This document shows positions 22,801 to 34,499 of a DNA stretch of 64,000 nucleotides, one piece after another. A model generated the notes under the pieces. The model was not told the DNA's origin. It searched no databases and saw only the letters and a program-made list of their open reading frames with translations. Origin of the DNA: Chaetoderma sp. LZ-2023a (lineage: Eukaryota > Mollusca > Caudofoveata > Chaetodermatida > Chaetodermatidae); NCBI GenBank assembly GCA_034401795.1, contig CM067369.1, positions 141,958,681 to 142,022,680 on the forward strand, read 5' to 3'. Each line of letters begins with the position of its first letter. The first letter of the stretch is position 1. The translations under genes and the position numbers were made by a program.

Positions 22801-23698
22801 GAGCATTGCCCGACTTTTTTGCGTCTATGATTGTACATGTCGGAATCTATGATACACGACTTTGTAGAATCGTACATGTATAATCGGACATGTAGGATCG
22901 TCTATCACAGGCTTAACGCTGTAGCTTGTCGGAAGCCAAATATATGTCAGAATGCAAGAAATGAAGGCGTGCGAGTTCCTCTTTAGTATCTGCAGGTCTT
23001 CATGTGCACAGCCATTAATCAACGATGCACATGATGTCTTTAACCGGCTGCATGGCATATTTCTGCAGACTATGCCGTTTAACTTTGTATATGCTGAACA
23101 TTCTAAATACAATTCGACTGAAAGTTGTTGGTAGCTAAGCCATCAACAACTTTCAGTCAAAAAATATTCAGCACGTCCAGAGTGATTGCTCATTGAAATC
23201 ATTGTCTGGTTGCTTGCAAGCAGTGAGACAGTTAATCGCAACACGAACAGCGGATAGATTAATGGCTCAATTACCATACAATAGAACGGTATGGTCAGCA
23301 GCAGCCGATGAGACCACTGGCTATCCAATCTCGCTCGCAATTAACCATCCAATGTCGGTTGTAAATAGAAAGAGCAGAATATTTTTGAAAGGTCAGCTAT
23401 ACACGATCTACCTGCCATTCGATAAATAAATATGCGGAGATTGACTGAGGGAGTAGTCTAGATACAACGGAGAGAAGTCAATCGCGTAGATGTGTGAAAC
23501 GTTCTATGTAGTATCGTATACGACATGGTGATAGCTACTTTGCTTTTAACACATCGCGTGACGGAGACACGTAGTAAAATCGGTACTATGGCTAATGTGT
23601 GTTCACACAAATTGAAAAGGAATATCGACTAATTAATCACATGGTCTACTAGGGGTGAAAGTCAAACTGGACTTTGACAACAACACTAGCTTGATACC
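22801..23698. other. No gene recognised; one perfect hairpin
   Basis: Includes a 15-bp perfect inverted repeat GACTGAAAGTTGTTG / CAACAACTTTCAGTC at 23116-23130 and 23144-23158, probably a relative of the M1 core because AATATTC motifs flank it. An open frame at 23193-23429 has no family resemblance. Confidence 0.5.
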
Positions 23699-23791
23699 TT
23701 GACAGAGATACTACCGCTACCGTTACCGATATTACTACTACTCCTACTACTACTGCTGCTGCTGCTGCTACTACTACTACCTCTACTACTA

Positions 23792-23862
<71 letters not shown>

Positions 23863-23865
23863 TCT

Positions 23866-23916
<51 letters not shown>

Positions 23917-23921
23917 TTACG
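23699..23921 (-). repeat. (TAG)n/(CAG)n tract on the minus strand, possible LINE 3' tail
   Basis: On the plus strand CTA/CTG units with small interruptions. Read on the minus strand it is preceded by TCTGCTACGTAATAG, the same 15 bp that precedes the (TAG)n tract at 55636 after the plus-strand LINE. This suggests a shared LINE 3' end. The intervening 23922-24774 does not align to the LINE, so the link to the RT fragment at 24775 is tentative. Confidence 0.6.
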
Positions 23922-24774
23922 TAGCAGATTCCAAACGAAGAATGGAAGACAGTCTTGGCCGCTTAAGACGAAATTAAATAAACCTCTTGTTTTTAAGAAT
24001 GAAGATTGGATTATTGGGAAGTTTGATTGAGACGTGTAGTTTATCCCAAAAGTTGGGTGACATTTACGGAACGGGTCAGTGCAAAGGTTATGAAGATTAA
24101 TGATACGTTAAGAATGTGATTGAAGGGATAGATGATGCAATAAATTCTATTCCAGCCATGTTGAATAAAGTTCACCAGGTTACAGTTTTTATCACAAGCA
24201 AGAACATCCAGGCTTGACTTAGACACACCCTGTGCTAACCTTTTAGAAATGAGTTGGCCAACGTATAAACATCAATATGACACCAGTCCAGGAAATGATG
24301 CCGCGCTCCCCCCCCCCCACCACCAATGGAAGCAGCTAAACTTCAACAGTCTTTATTAATTTTAATGTTATACCATAGTCAGTGGCCACACAACAGCTCT
24401 ACTGCTATGCACTATGCCCCTGCTTCGGAGATGCACACGTATCTATCATTCGTTGACAGTTAGTACAAAGATCTTGCGAAGTATTTTTGTGACATGATAG
24501 AGCTTTTATTCCCCAAATCGCTTAGGTGTAAATATACCATTTGAAGGCGTGGGGGGGGAGCATACCTCGTATAGTATGTCTATATTTTAGAAGGCGCTAC
24601 AAACTATAATCACTCATGTCTAAGAAGAATATCTCCCGATAACAACACATCTGGGGATTCATAGCTAAGGCAAGCTCAAAAGATAGAAAGAAAATAATAA
24701 AACACGCTGGCTCAGCAATGATTAATATCATTTGGGAATGCTGTTTGATTCATACAGAGATTCAGCAGAATTTC
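23922..24774. other. No gene recognised
   Basis: Mixed non-coding DNA with a C-run near 24309 and a G-run near 24552. It lies between the microsatellite and the LINE RT fragment. Confidence 0.5.
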
Positions 24775-25885
24775 TTCCAAAATGATTGGAAAGCAATGTT
24801 TCCCATGACCCAGCATGCATAATTGGCAGAGGTACTGTATAGCAGTGAGTCCAGGATAATACTTTCCCTCCATCGTTCGCCGCCATGAAGCGGATCACCA
24901 TCATTTTCTTTAAATTCGTTCTGTGTTGATAGGTATATGGGTGGACTCTGTTTTGGATTCATACATTAAGAGATTCTCAGTTTTTAGTTTGCTTGCGGCT
25001 ATCAGGAGTAGCTCAATGGTTTCCTTTTCTCGTCTATGATCTCTATCGGCATACTCAGTATGCACACTGGGTTTATTCTTGTGAAACTTTCTGACTAAGA
25101 TTTCAAGGTGAAAATCACAGGATGGAGACCAGCTCTGTGTGAGAAGCCGATTGATGTCTCAACCTCTGCAGCCTTCACTGTCATGACTTGTACTCTCAGC
25201 TGTGTCTTGTACGGTGTAGTACTTCTAGGATCTTTAAATGCGTAATTGCATTGAACGCTCGTGACATGTCAATGCTCATTTTGTGGAAATACGGATGTTT
25301 GGATATGACCACTGACGCACGGGTGCCTTACAACTATACAATGTATACATCTATGCTGAAAACCACTCTGATAGGAGCCATTGTACTCATCGATGTGGTC
25401 TTAGCATAGAGTAACATCGAGTAGAATTTTCCATACACTGAGGACCCCAATGGGCCGCAGATTCGCTGGACAGCTGGGTGGTTTCTTGACCTACAACATC
25501 GACAGAAAGATGGTGCATAAAGGCTGAATTGGTTATGTGCGTGAATGGCCTTGAGATAATGTCACTTGCATATTTCAATAGTTCATTGCTCACGCCATCA
25601 GGTTGGAATGAACATCAGTTTTTCTATTGCTGTTAGTAATGGCCTGCTGTGACCAGATACTGGATTCAAGGGCCCATCATCATGGTCAGTGAACTGTTCT
25701 TTGAAACGTTCTCGAACTGTGTCCGTTTTGCCCTGGTAATTTCCCCGATAAAATATGCTTGAGAGTTGAGTACAATGAGTGCTTGTGAGTAGTCAGCAGC
25801 CCTCAGGGCTCGGGCCGCCCGAACACGTTTAAACAGTCACCTGTGGCAATGCTCTCATCTGATAGGGAGTCTGTACTACTGAGTG
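24775..25885 (-). mobile_element. LINE A, reverse-transcriptase fragment
   Basis: Minus-strand copy of the same non-LTR family as 35695-36837. Shared blocks: LLKYASDIISRPF..ITNSAFMHH (25590-25510), the CHFHKM/MSM segment, then LSTQNEFKENDGDPLHGGER and CWVMGNIAFQSFWKKF at 24960-24765. It extends further upstream than the plus copy, with a helical lead-in (RAARALRAADYSQALIVLNS..). It has stops and frame changes throughout. After FWKKF the homology ends. The clade is uncertain. Confidence 0.75.
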
Positions 25886-26775
25886 TGTATATGTTCGAGC
25901 ATATAATTGTACATGGAACGATACGTAATACTTATAAAGGATATTTGGGTGTGGATTGATGTTAGCCTGATTCCCGACACACCCAGTAATGCGGAATGAT
26001 GGCAGCATGAAGGCAGTTAGAATTCAGTAGGATGGCAGTGGAGAATCGGTATGAGAGCAGTAGACAATCAGTATGTTGGCAGTGCCCATTAAGTACGATG
26101 GCAGATTGGTAATTGTATAATGGCAGTGTGAAATCAGTGCGATGACAGTGAGAAATCAGTCAGATGGGTGCATGTTGATGGAGCGATGGCAATGCGGTGA
26201 CATGCAGTTTGATTACAGTTCAATGGCAGTTCGATGAGAAGATTAGGTAGGCTTGTCGCGATGCAATAGCAATTTTGTGATAATACAATAGAGGGTCGTT
26301 GGCATGGCAATGGATGATCAATGGCCGTCTGAGACGTCTCACTGAACTCCATACGCCCAGGCTAAGGTGTGGCGCATCATTTCATCAGCAATGCATTACA
26401 CCTACACAACTCTCTGTACTTGTAAAAATATGTCGTAGTAATGGCGGTCAAACAAACTAAGTTCACACAGACACCTAGCATCAGCAAATTATACGATTCT
26501 GAACATAGTGAAATGACTAATTTCGTGAAATATATACTTACATAATGAAACGAAGTTAACGAGCACACCTACAACGTGTTTCACCAAAAGCATGTATATG
26601 TGACAGATATCCCGCCATAACGCCTGCTTGAATGAACTTACATCAGGAGATAATATAGGAAAACAACACAACACGCTTAGCATAATAAAGTAACGTGCTA
26701 CCTGGGTTTCCTCGCGCAATTAATCAAGAACATGCAGTTGGAATAAGAATGTAAAACTGCCAAGATTTGCATAAC

Positions 26776-27542
26776 TTCTTCTTCTTCTTTTCTATCGCGG
26801 TATCACACTTGGAGACGCGTTCTCAAGATGAAATCTATGGTTTTCTGCAGTTCTTCCACAGGCCCATACAGTTTTTCAAGAAGAGAGGTTGACAAAGGCC
26901 AGATCTTCTCTCAGCAGCTGAAACGTACCGCAACATTGAAGTATGTGCTCTGTCGTCCGTTCTGCTTCTCCACAAGGACAAGCAGGCGATGTCGTAAGGT
27001 GGAACCGCCTGTACATGTGTTGGTTTAGTCCGTTGTGTCCAGTTCTGAGACGAAAGATTGTCACTTGCTCTGGCCTCGAGAGATGATGGTAGGCATCGTC
27101 TGATTGAGGTGTTCTATAGAGTGACTTGATGATAGTCTTCATCTCTGTATAGGTAACCATGTTTTCTGTCTGATTCTCTTCTGCACCCACTTTTGCCATC
27201 TTGTCTGCTTCCTCATTTCCTTGGACTCCACAGTGTGAGGGGATCCACAGCAGTGCTATCCGAAAGCATTTGATGGTTTGTAGTGCTTCTTCAAGTTTTT
27301 GCAGCTTACCTTTGGTGATAGCCTCAAGGACGGAGCGGGCATCAGATAAAAAAACAATCTGTGCAATAGGGTCTGTTGTTCTCCTGCTTGTATTAGCTGC
27401 ATGAACCAGTGCTTCGACTTCAGCTCTGTAGTTTGTGCAGTGTTTGCCTGTCGGTATTGCAGCTGACTCATGTTGTCCGTTTGGATACTGTATGTGCAGT
27501 CCGGCACCTCCGCTCCTAATTGCATCTTTGGCTGATCCATCT
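26776..27542 (-). mobile_element. 5'-truncated LINE with 11-bp target duplication
   Basis: Flanked by perfect ATTTGCATAAC repeats (26765-26775 and 27543-27553), with the empty site visible in the partner LTR. On the minus strand it begins inside an RNase H domain and ends in a GAA-type tail (AAAAGAAGAAGAAG). 5' truncation, simple-sequence tail and variable-length duplication are the classic signature of LINE target-primed insertion. The perfect duplication argues for a more recent event than its host LTR. Confidence 0.92.
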
Positions 27543-27550
27543 ATTTGCAT
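26876..27550 (-). CDS. LINE RNase H domain reading frame, 224 codons
   Basis: RNase H removes RNA from the RNA-DNA hybrid during LINE copying. Residues expected at the active site are all present: D4 (QIDGSA), E44 (NYRAEVEAL), D70 (FLSDARSV), H106 (WIPSHCGVQG) and D116 (EEADKMAK). A Cys-rich motif CPCGEAERTTEHILQCC follows near residues 190-206, as in other RNase H-bearing LINEs. The ATG at 27550-27548 lies in the target-site duplication, not in the LINE. Near the C terminus the frame leaves the family pattern: YGPVEELQKTIDFI continues in another frame. Expression is unknown; it is most likely a dead fragment that happens to be open. Confidence 0.8.
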   Translation of the reverse strand: MQIDGSAKDAIRSGGAGLHIQYPNGQHESAAIPTGKHCTNYRAEVEALVHAANTSRRTTDPIAQIVFLSDARSVLEAITKGKLQKLEEALQTIKCFRIALLWIPSHCGVQGNEEADKMAKVGAEENQTENMVTYTEMKTIIKSLYRTPQSDDAYHHLSRPEQVTIFRLRTGHNGLNQHMYRRFHLTTSPACPCGEAERTTEHILQCCGTFQLLREDLAFVNLSS

Positions 27551-27839
27551 AACAATATCTAAGTTAATCTAATTTAATGCAATAAACCCACTGAGAGCGA
27601 ATCTTACATAATAATATCAAACACAGAGATTAAAGCTGGAAAGCCACTTTTAATCAAAGATAATTTGACAAAATTAATAATAATTTATACGATTCTGACT
27701 ACACCTGAATAGAGGTGGAAACAAATCGTGAGACACACCTACACTTCTAAAACGTGTATCACAATAAACGTTTCAATAATCACGATTTGACATCTGACCG
27801 ACATATGTAATCTGCACCAACATTATCAGCACTTTTGAT

Positions 27840-28440
27840 AAACTGAACTTTGAAGTTTAAGCTCTGCAGAAACAAATCCCATCGCATGATAGGTTATCCA
27901 ATTTAGCCTTCTTCAGAAATTGCAATGGTTGGTGATCTGTTTGGAGAATGAATGGGCGTCCACACAAATATACCATACATTTATCTACCGCCCTAATAAT
28001 TGCCAGACAATCTTTCTCTATCACTGAATACGAGACCTCTCTGTTTAGTAGTTTCCGACTAGCATAAGCAATCGGGCATAGTAACTCATCATGGTGGTGT
28101 AACAGTACTGCTTCTATGGCTACATCAGATGCATCACCAGGAGAACAAATTCTTGGCAAAAATCTGAAAGACGAAATATAGGCGCTTGGCATAACATGCC
28201 CTTTAATGTCTGGAATGACTGTTCTTGAATTTCCTGTCAAATCAAAACAATTGGTTTCCTTTTCAAAGTAAATCTGTCAAAAGTCAGGAAATATGGGCAT
28301 AGTTTGATACATACCTCTGATAGAATCCTGCTAGGCCGATAAATGAACAAAATTCTGTCTTAGTTCTGGGTCTTGTAGCGTCACGAATACGTTCAACTTT
28401 CTCTTCTAGAGCAACTAACTTACCTGACCCAGCACTGTGA
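27840..28440 (-). mobile_element. Gmr1-type element: RT C terminus and RNase H
   Basis: Part of the fossil. GKLVALEEKVERI and FCSFIGLAGFYQRYV mark the end of RT. DASDVAIEAVLL, PIAYASRKLLNREVSYSVIE and RPFILQTDHQPLQFLKKAKL mark Ty3/Gypsy RNase H. It lies downstream of integrase in the direction of transcription. Confidence 0.8.
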
Positions 28441-28489
28441 TCGTCAAATACTTCAGGTTACCATTCTTGATAGTCTAAGTCTGCCATGG

Positions 28490-29732
28490 CATTTTACTAC
28501 ATAGGTATATTTCGCTTTACAATCAACTTTAGCATATTGATATGCATGGCCTTGAATTTTGACGCGATTTGTATATGGCAATCATTGATTCCTGACTTCT
28601 TAGCTACTTACCATGGACCTCGACACTGCATAAGTAACTTATTATCTTTACTGGGTAAGAGTACTAAAACTGATTGACCTGGCGTTAAGCTTCTTGGTTT
28701 AGCTCGCTTCTCTTGTGCACATAATAAATTACCTATAGCCATATTACTAATGTGTTCTAAATGATTGCGCAATTTGAAGCGGTACTCATACGTTGTTCTA
28801 ATTTCCTCACGAACGTCTTCCTTGGTCCACGGTCCCCTCAACACAGACCAACTCAAATGGCGAGAACGCAGTGCTTGCTTGCTGTACTTCTTTGTAGGAA
28901 AATACTAATGCTTCATTATTTCTATCCCAGTATTTAGGACTTTCCGCACAAACCCTTTCAGCATTTGCCCCAATATCTCATTCCATTTCTTTACCAGACC
29001 GATACATATAGCATGATATGGTGTTGTAAAAGCTGCTTAATATACAATACTCTCGTGAAATTCCAGTACGTGAAAATATTTGCATTAAGGCTTCTACCAC
29101 ACTTTCAGTTTCTATGGAAGGCAGGGCATTTGCTTCAGGATATCTGGTCGCATAATCCGTTATAGTCAGAATGACTTTGTTACCTCGATCAGTTCTTGGT
29201 CCAATGGGACCTATAATATCGATCGCTACTCTCTCAAAATGACTTAAATATGTGGCATACGTCGGACTGGCACTTTTGTTACTCAACCGGTGGGGCTTGT
29301 CTTTTGACACTGATCGCATAATGTGCAAGACATTCCAGACCAGTAGAAATTTTGTTGAATGCGATGTAATGTTTTATTAACATCGAGATGACCAGACATA
29401 ATTACATCATGACCAAATTTTGGAACTTCGATACGCGGATCATTGGGCAAAGCAAGTTGTTTAACCTCGTGATCAAGATTGTTCTTAGTACTAAAATTAG
29501 CGATATAAAACTCCCGACCGTGGGCGAAACGTTCATAACACGACCTGGCATCCCTGCTCACCGTTTCAATAATATTCGATGTGTGTCTTAAGGTAAGATC
29601 TTTGTCCTGTTGACTGATGAGTTCATCCGTTGATAAACCAACACTTGTCATTTCGTGCACTTTAGATGTTTTACTAGAATTACTAGAATTAGCTACTTGG
29701 CTACGTGTAACAACAGCGGTTGTTGTCTCCAT
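28490..29732 (-). mobile_element. Gmr1-type element: integrase
   Basis: Part of the fossil. The zinc-binding region (GHLDVNKTLHRIQQNFYW..CDQCQKTSP) at ~29400-29285, the core start (FERVAIDIIGPIGPRTDRGN) near 29240, and a C-terminal GPW/GPY-like segment (LMQCRGPW..INDCHIQI) near 28610-28500. Confidence 0.8.
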
Positions 29733-29753
29733 TTCAGCATTTACAATCTTTGT

Positions 29754-29945
29754 TTAATCAACGGATGCTAGCGTCTGTATGTTAGTCACGTGTTGTATCT
29801 CTGTTGTGGCGCCAGGTATATTTCCAATTACAACGTCACAAACTGGATTCTGTAAACATAATGTCTCGACAGGCCCCACAAAATATGGACTATTAACAAT
29901 AACACAAGCAATATGAGCTGATCTTAGGGTCCGATTTATCATCAC
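29754..29945 (-). mobile_element. Gmr1-type element: protease C terminus
   Basis: Part of the fossil. NSPYFVGPVETLCL..PVCDVVIGNIPGA matches the segment closing the protease in this element group, directly followed by a VTRSQ linker into integrase. Confidence 0.65.
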
Positions 29946-29970
29946 ATCACGTTGTACTTTACCAGTGAAT

Positions 29971-30370
29971 TGACCTTTCCAGTTTTAGCTATGCCCCGCC
30001 CATCTCTATATAAGCTCCACCCACACCTCGTCAATGTTGAGGTCGAGCGATCTCTGAAGTTCCTGACTATCAATTTACTGAAAACTATACAGGTAAACTG
30101 TTGAATATTTTGTAACTATTTTGACTAGGTGTTGTTGCTGTCTATGGTAGCAACAGCGCCCAGTCAAATTAGTTTCAAAATATTCAACAGAATATTTATT
30201 AAATAGTAAAGACATACAATTCGTACGACAATAGTCTGTCTTCAATTATGCGTTCATGACGTACTAATCACGACTACTTCATTCATGATGTCATATTGAC
30301 GCCATTGATTATGATGTCATTCTATACGTCACACAGTTGATTATGACGGAAGGATACAGTGGAGTGGTCC
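29971..30370 (+). mobile_element. M1 MITE, full length, inside the Gmr1-type element
   Basis: GACCTTTCCAGTTTTAGC at the left end after GAAT, and GGAGTGGTC followed by CATTG at the right. Central hairpin at ~30090-30190. Inserted between gag and protease of the fossil. Confidence 0.85.
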
Positions 30371-30726
30371 ATTGATTATCAGACACCAGACATCTCTTTA
30401 TTACAGCACTACTTCAGTGTCTGTCATCGCAGATTCTTCCACGTCACCAACACGTCCTTTAACAATAGGTAAGGAAGAGACAGGAATATAAGAATTAAGT
30501 TGAAAACTTCCTATCATAGGCATAGAACAAAAACATTTTCAACAAACCACACCTTCGTGAACAGAGCATAAATTTGAATCATTGGGTTTAAATCACACAT
30601 GAAGCAGCAGCATTTCGATTAGCATTACCTCCATTGCTTGGGTAATTCAGGTTTGCTCTGCTACACGGAATACGTCTACACTCACGTGCATAATGACCTG
30701 GCTTGGCGCAATTAAAACAAGACATT

Positions 30727-30935
30727 GAGTTATTGCTTGAGTGATTACTTGAATGGTTACTTGAGTTATTACTGAAGTGAGTACTTGAGTGATTACTTGA
30801 ATGGTTACTTGAGTCATTACTTAAGTGAGTACTTGAGTGATTACTTGAATGGTTACTTGAGTCATTACTTAAGTGAGTATTTGAGTGATTACTTGAATGG
30901 TTACTTAAATGAGTACTTGAGTGATTACTTGGCCT
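30727..30935 (-). repeat. 48-bp coding minisatellite within gag
   Basis: Units of 48 bp (TTACTTGAATGGTTACTTGA and so on) repeated about four times; on the minus strand each encodes 16 residues of the type SNHSSNHSSTHLSNDS. It sits just N-terminal to the zinc knuckle. Confidence 0.85.
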
Positions 30936-31275
30936 CTTTTGTATCTGATTGGGAATGTTATTTTCGGTTTTTATCAGAAAATACTTTCTTATCATTGGTC
31001 GACAGACGACTCCACCCTCTCGCTTCCACGTAGTGTTCTGAAAGTTTAACAAGTTAAGTTATGATTTTAGGGTTATACTCCCTTATGAAGATGCATAAAT
31101 CTCAAGGAACGTTGTTCAAATAGTGCACAACCAAGATTAATTATCGTAATGATTCAAATGCGGTCTTTCTTTTTACAAACTCCACCCATCGATCAAAATG
31201 ACTTTCAAGACGAAATACGAATTCTTTATGGACTTCGCCTGTGGATTGTTTGGCAGAAGAGAATTTGCGTCTAGC

Positions 31276-31545
31276 GGTCCATACACGATCAATATAATTG
31301 ACAATAATATTGCCAGTTATAAAAATTGACAATATTATTGATCGTTAGTGTGTAATATTGAGGTCAAATTTTGCCTTGCGTGATATTCTGACGGAATCAA
31401 TACCCTGTAGATATTTATTGATGGTTGCGTAATATTTTTGTGTCGTTGGTGGTATACATTGAGAATATTGATCAATATTTCATTCTGAAGTCAATTTTCA
31501 TAATTCACAATATTATTGTCAATTATATTGATCGTGTAAAGCGGC
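31276..31545. mobile_element. AT-rich snap-back MITE
   Basis: Inverted ends ACACGATCAATATAATTGAC and GTCAATTATATTGATCGTGT, extending to ~30 bp with AATAATATTG. A second direct copy of the left end (ACACAATCAATATAATTGAC) follows at 31551, with AGCGGTCCAT / AGCGGCCCAT before each. The latter may be an imperfect 10-bp duplication or the start of a second element. Confidence 0.7.
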
Positions 31546-31900
31546 CCATACACAATCAATATAATTGACAATAATATTGGTACAATATTATTGAAAAAAA
31601 CCTGTGTTGGCCACAAACAGCGCAATAATATTGTTCAATATTATCGCCATCATCGGTTTATGAATAAACTAATTACTGTTAATAGAAGAACTTTGATCAG
31701 GACATTATTCCGTTTTTCAAAAATTTCGAAATCCATGTCCGTAATTCCGATTCGTAGGGTTGGCGATCCTTATCGTCTAACCAGGCATTTATTATCCTCT
31801 TCTTGATCAATTTTACATTTTCTTGCTCATGGTTCCTTTCGGCTTCTACAAACTCACACAATTCAGCGACTTCAATACCCAAATACTTCAATATCGCGTA

Positions 31901-32803
31901 AGTCCGCCATCACGCTAATTTACAATGACAATCGATTAAATATCAATCAATAATGCAAAACAGACGCCAACAAATTGAATGCTATGGACCATAAATGGTT
32001 AAAACGATTCCAATTTCCAAACTGAAATACTACGCGCTGACCCTACACACGCGAGTAATTAAGTAGACGCCAGTGAAATAAACTCCATATAATATATTAC
32101 AACTCAATTTCGCACGGACGGCAGTAAGACGCGTGCCTCATACCGGCGTGTCTCAAACACAACAATTAATGTATAATCATTTCAATGCTAAATTGCCACC
32201 ATGTTTATGCTTAACAACATTACATTTCTGTAATAATTGTCTTTCATTTCGAAATCGCCACCGGAAGTTGGCGACGTCCCAGACAGCAACAGCTTCCAGG
32301 AACAGGTTTCCAAATGGACGCCAGTCTCTTCCAAAAGCACCATAAAGTAAACAACAATGAAATGGCTAAAGCATAGTCAATAAATAGGTCCACGCTCGAG
32401 ACGGCGACTGAATGATCGATAGTGATTTGGGCCAGCCAATGTTGACAAAATTTTAGCAATCAGAGGCAATGTATTGCCGAATTTGGAGAAAATAAATAAC
32501 GCGTCACACCTCAGCCAGTATATCGAACAGTAACATATATAGGTATGAATTGACTTCCTGTTTCTTATTCCAGCATTCTCGTAACCCTTGAATGACTATA
32601 CAGTATCAGAAAATATGCAAGTATTTATCGAACAAAACACTTGGATAAAATTACAAGAAAGTGGTTAGCATGACCATAAATCGAATTTGTTTATTATGTA
32701 AGGAACTTTTAAATGATAACAAACTGACAAGATTTAACCAAGGATAATTACAACTTAGAAAATATAAGTAACTATTCCAAAGACTGGGAATGGTCAGTGT
32801 AAT
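31901..32803. other. No gene recognised (leader region of the Gmr1-type fossil)
   Basis: AT-rich with scattered short open frames. By position it should be the 5' leader and early gag of the fossil, but I see no firm protein match. Confidence 0.4.
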
Positions 32804-33193
32804 CAATCCCATTTTTAGCTATGCTCCACCCATCTCTAGCTAAGCTCCATCCCACTTCGCCGTGTTGGGATTGATCGATCCCCGAATGCCTTAGCTATCA
32901 ATTTCCTGAAAACGCTACAGGTAAGCTGTTGAATATTTTGTAACTAATTTGACTGGGTGCTGTTGCTGCCTATGGAAGGAACAGCGCCAGTCAAATTAGT
33001 TTCGAAATATTCAACAGGATATTTGTTAAATAATAAAGACATACAATTCGTGCAACACCGATAGTCCGTCTTCAAATATGCGTTCGTGACGTACTTACCC
33101 ATGTCATTCATGACGTCATTCATTATGATGTCATTCTACACGTCACGTAGTTGATTATGACGTCATATGATGGGTTGAGAAAGTGGAAAGGTA
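32804..33193 (+). mobile_element. M1 MITE, full length
   Basis: Head CCCATTTTTAGCTATGC preceded by AAT, hairpin at ~32925-33018, two TGACGTCA octamers in the tail, and end GTGGAAAGGT. Lies in the 5' untranslated or gag-leader part of the Gmr1-type fossil. Confidence 0.82.
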
Positions 33194-33488
33194 TATTGAA
33201 ATCTAAATAGTGAAATGAGCAATATGTTAAAGTGAAAGCAAGCATGGCCGATCCCGGACACGAGACACCACTGGTCATATTATGACACCCGCAGTATACA
33301 CAAGAGAGTCATAATAAACAATGGCGAGGATGCCCATCTAAACGACTACCGGGACGAGATCACAAAGATGGATTACTTCCACCAAAACTACCGGGTTTGT
33401 CACTAATTACCTTCAATAAACAATACTGGAAAGGGTTTAAACGGAAGTAAACAAATGTATTATGTATAAAGTTGTACAGAGATAAGGG

Positions 33489-34493
33489 TGTACATGCTCG
33501 AGCGTATAATTGCACATGGAACGATGCGCAATACTTATACAGGATATGTTGGTGTGGATTGATATTACGACCTGTTCCCGACACGTCCAGCAATGCGGAA
33601 CGATGGTGGTATGAAGGCAGTTCGAATTCAGTCGGCAGTGGAGAATTAGTATGATAGCAGTGGAGAATCAGTGTGTTGGCAGTGCGCATTCAGTACGATG
33701 GCAGAGTAGTAACTGTACGATGGCAGTGTGAAATCAGTATGATACCAGTCTATTAACGGTGCGACGACACTGCAATGACATGTAGTTTGATTACAGTTCA
33801 ATGGCAGTTCGCTGAGAAGATGGTACAGTAGATGTTCGATGGCATGGCAATGGATGATCAATGGCCAACTGAGATGTCTGACTGAACCCCATATGCCCAG
33901 GCTGAGGTGTGACGCATCATTTCATCAACATTGTATTACAGCCACAAAACATGGTGGACTTCAATTGATGTTACCTAGTATGTTATAGTAATGGCGGTCA
34001 ATGAAACTGGTTTCACACAGACACCCAGGATCAGTGAAATTATACGATTCTAAAGAGAGTCAAATGGTTAATATCATGAAATATATACTTACATAATGAA
34101 ACGCACACACCTACAACATGATGCATGATGCATGAAAAGCATGTACAGGGGACAGATATCCCGACATAACGCCTGCATGAATGAACTTACACGAACGACT
34201 ATAGGAAAACAACACAACATGATTAGCATAATGAAATAACATGCTACCTGGAATTTCTCCAAGCACTTAATCAAGAACATGCAGTTTAAATAAGAATGTA
34301 AACCTTCCAAGATTTACATAGCAATATGGGGGTTAATGCAATAAACACACTGAGCGAGAATCTTACCTAATAATAACAAACAGAGAGATTAAAGCTGAAA
34401 GCCACATTTAATCACAGACAATTTGACAAAATTAATAACAATTTGTACAATTCTGAATACACCCGAACAGAGGTGGGAACAAATGGTGACACA
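33489..34493 (-). repeat. 5' LTR of the Gmr1-type element
   Basis: Aligns along its length with the two halves of 25886-27737, including the GATGGCAGT minisatellite and the CAAGAACATGCAGTT and GATTAAAGCTG blocks. At the position of the LINE insertion it reads AAGATTTACATAGCAATAT, uninterrupted. Confidence 0.75.
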
Positions 34494-34499
34494 ACCAAG

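Larger units (their letters stand above)
25886..27737 (-). repeat. 3' LTR of the Gmr1-type element (holds a LINE insertion)
   Basis: About 1.08 kb of LTR split by a 767-bp LINE. Contains a degenerate minisatellite based on GATGGCAGT at 26000-26240. Its partner at 33489-34493 is uninterrupted and provides the empty site. Confidence 0.75.
30588..31900 (-). mobile_element. Gmr1-type element: gag region
   Basis: Part of the fossil. N-terminal helix (YLGIEVAELCEFVEAERNH) at ~31890, a capsid-like segment (FVFRLESHFDRWVEFVK) at ~31230, an expanded Ser/Asn/His repeat, then the zinc knuckle CFNCAKPGHYARECR near 30720. A small MITE at 31276-31545 lies within it. Confidence 0.65.
25886..34493 (-). mobile_element. 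Gmr1-type Ty3/Gypsy element, old and broken
   Basis: Minus-strand LTR retrotransposon fossil. Direct LTRs: 33489-34493 (5') and 25886-27737 (3'), both opening TGTGTC and closing ..CATxTACA. Between them, in transcription order, lie gag with a CCHC knuckle, the protease C terminus, integrase (zinc-binding part, core, GPY-like end) and then the RT C terminus with RNase H. Integrase ahead of RT is the arrangement known for Gmr1-like Ty3/Gypsy elements. LTRs differ by roughly 15% by eye, so it is old. It is broken in several places and most of the RT is absent. Later insertions: a LINE at 26776-27542, M1 at 29971-30370 and 32804-33193, and a MITE at 31276-31545. Confidence 0.75.

Noticed and set aside
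29600-29650. Hammerhead ribozyme (CTGATGAG ... GATAAAC)
   Set aside because: No convincing stem II or I/III pairing; the bases are explained by coding sequence of the Gmr1-type element on the other strand.
30727-30935. Possible CRISPR-like array
   Set aside because: Units are contiguous without unique spacers and lie in a gag coding region of a eukaryotic element.
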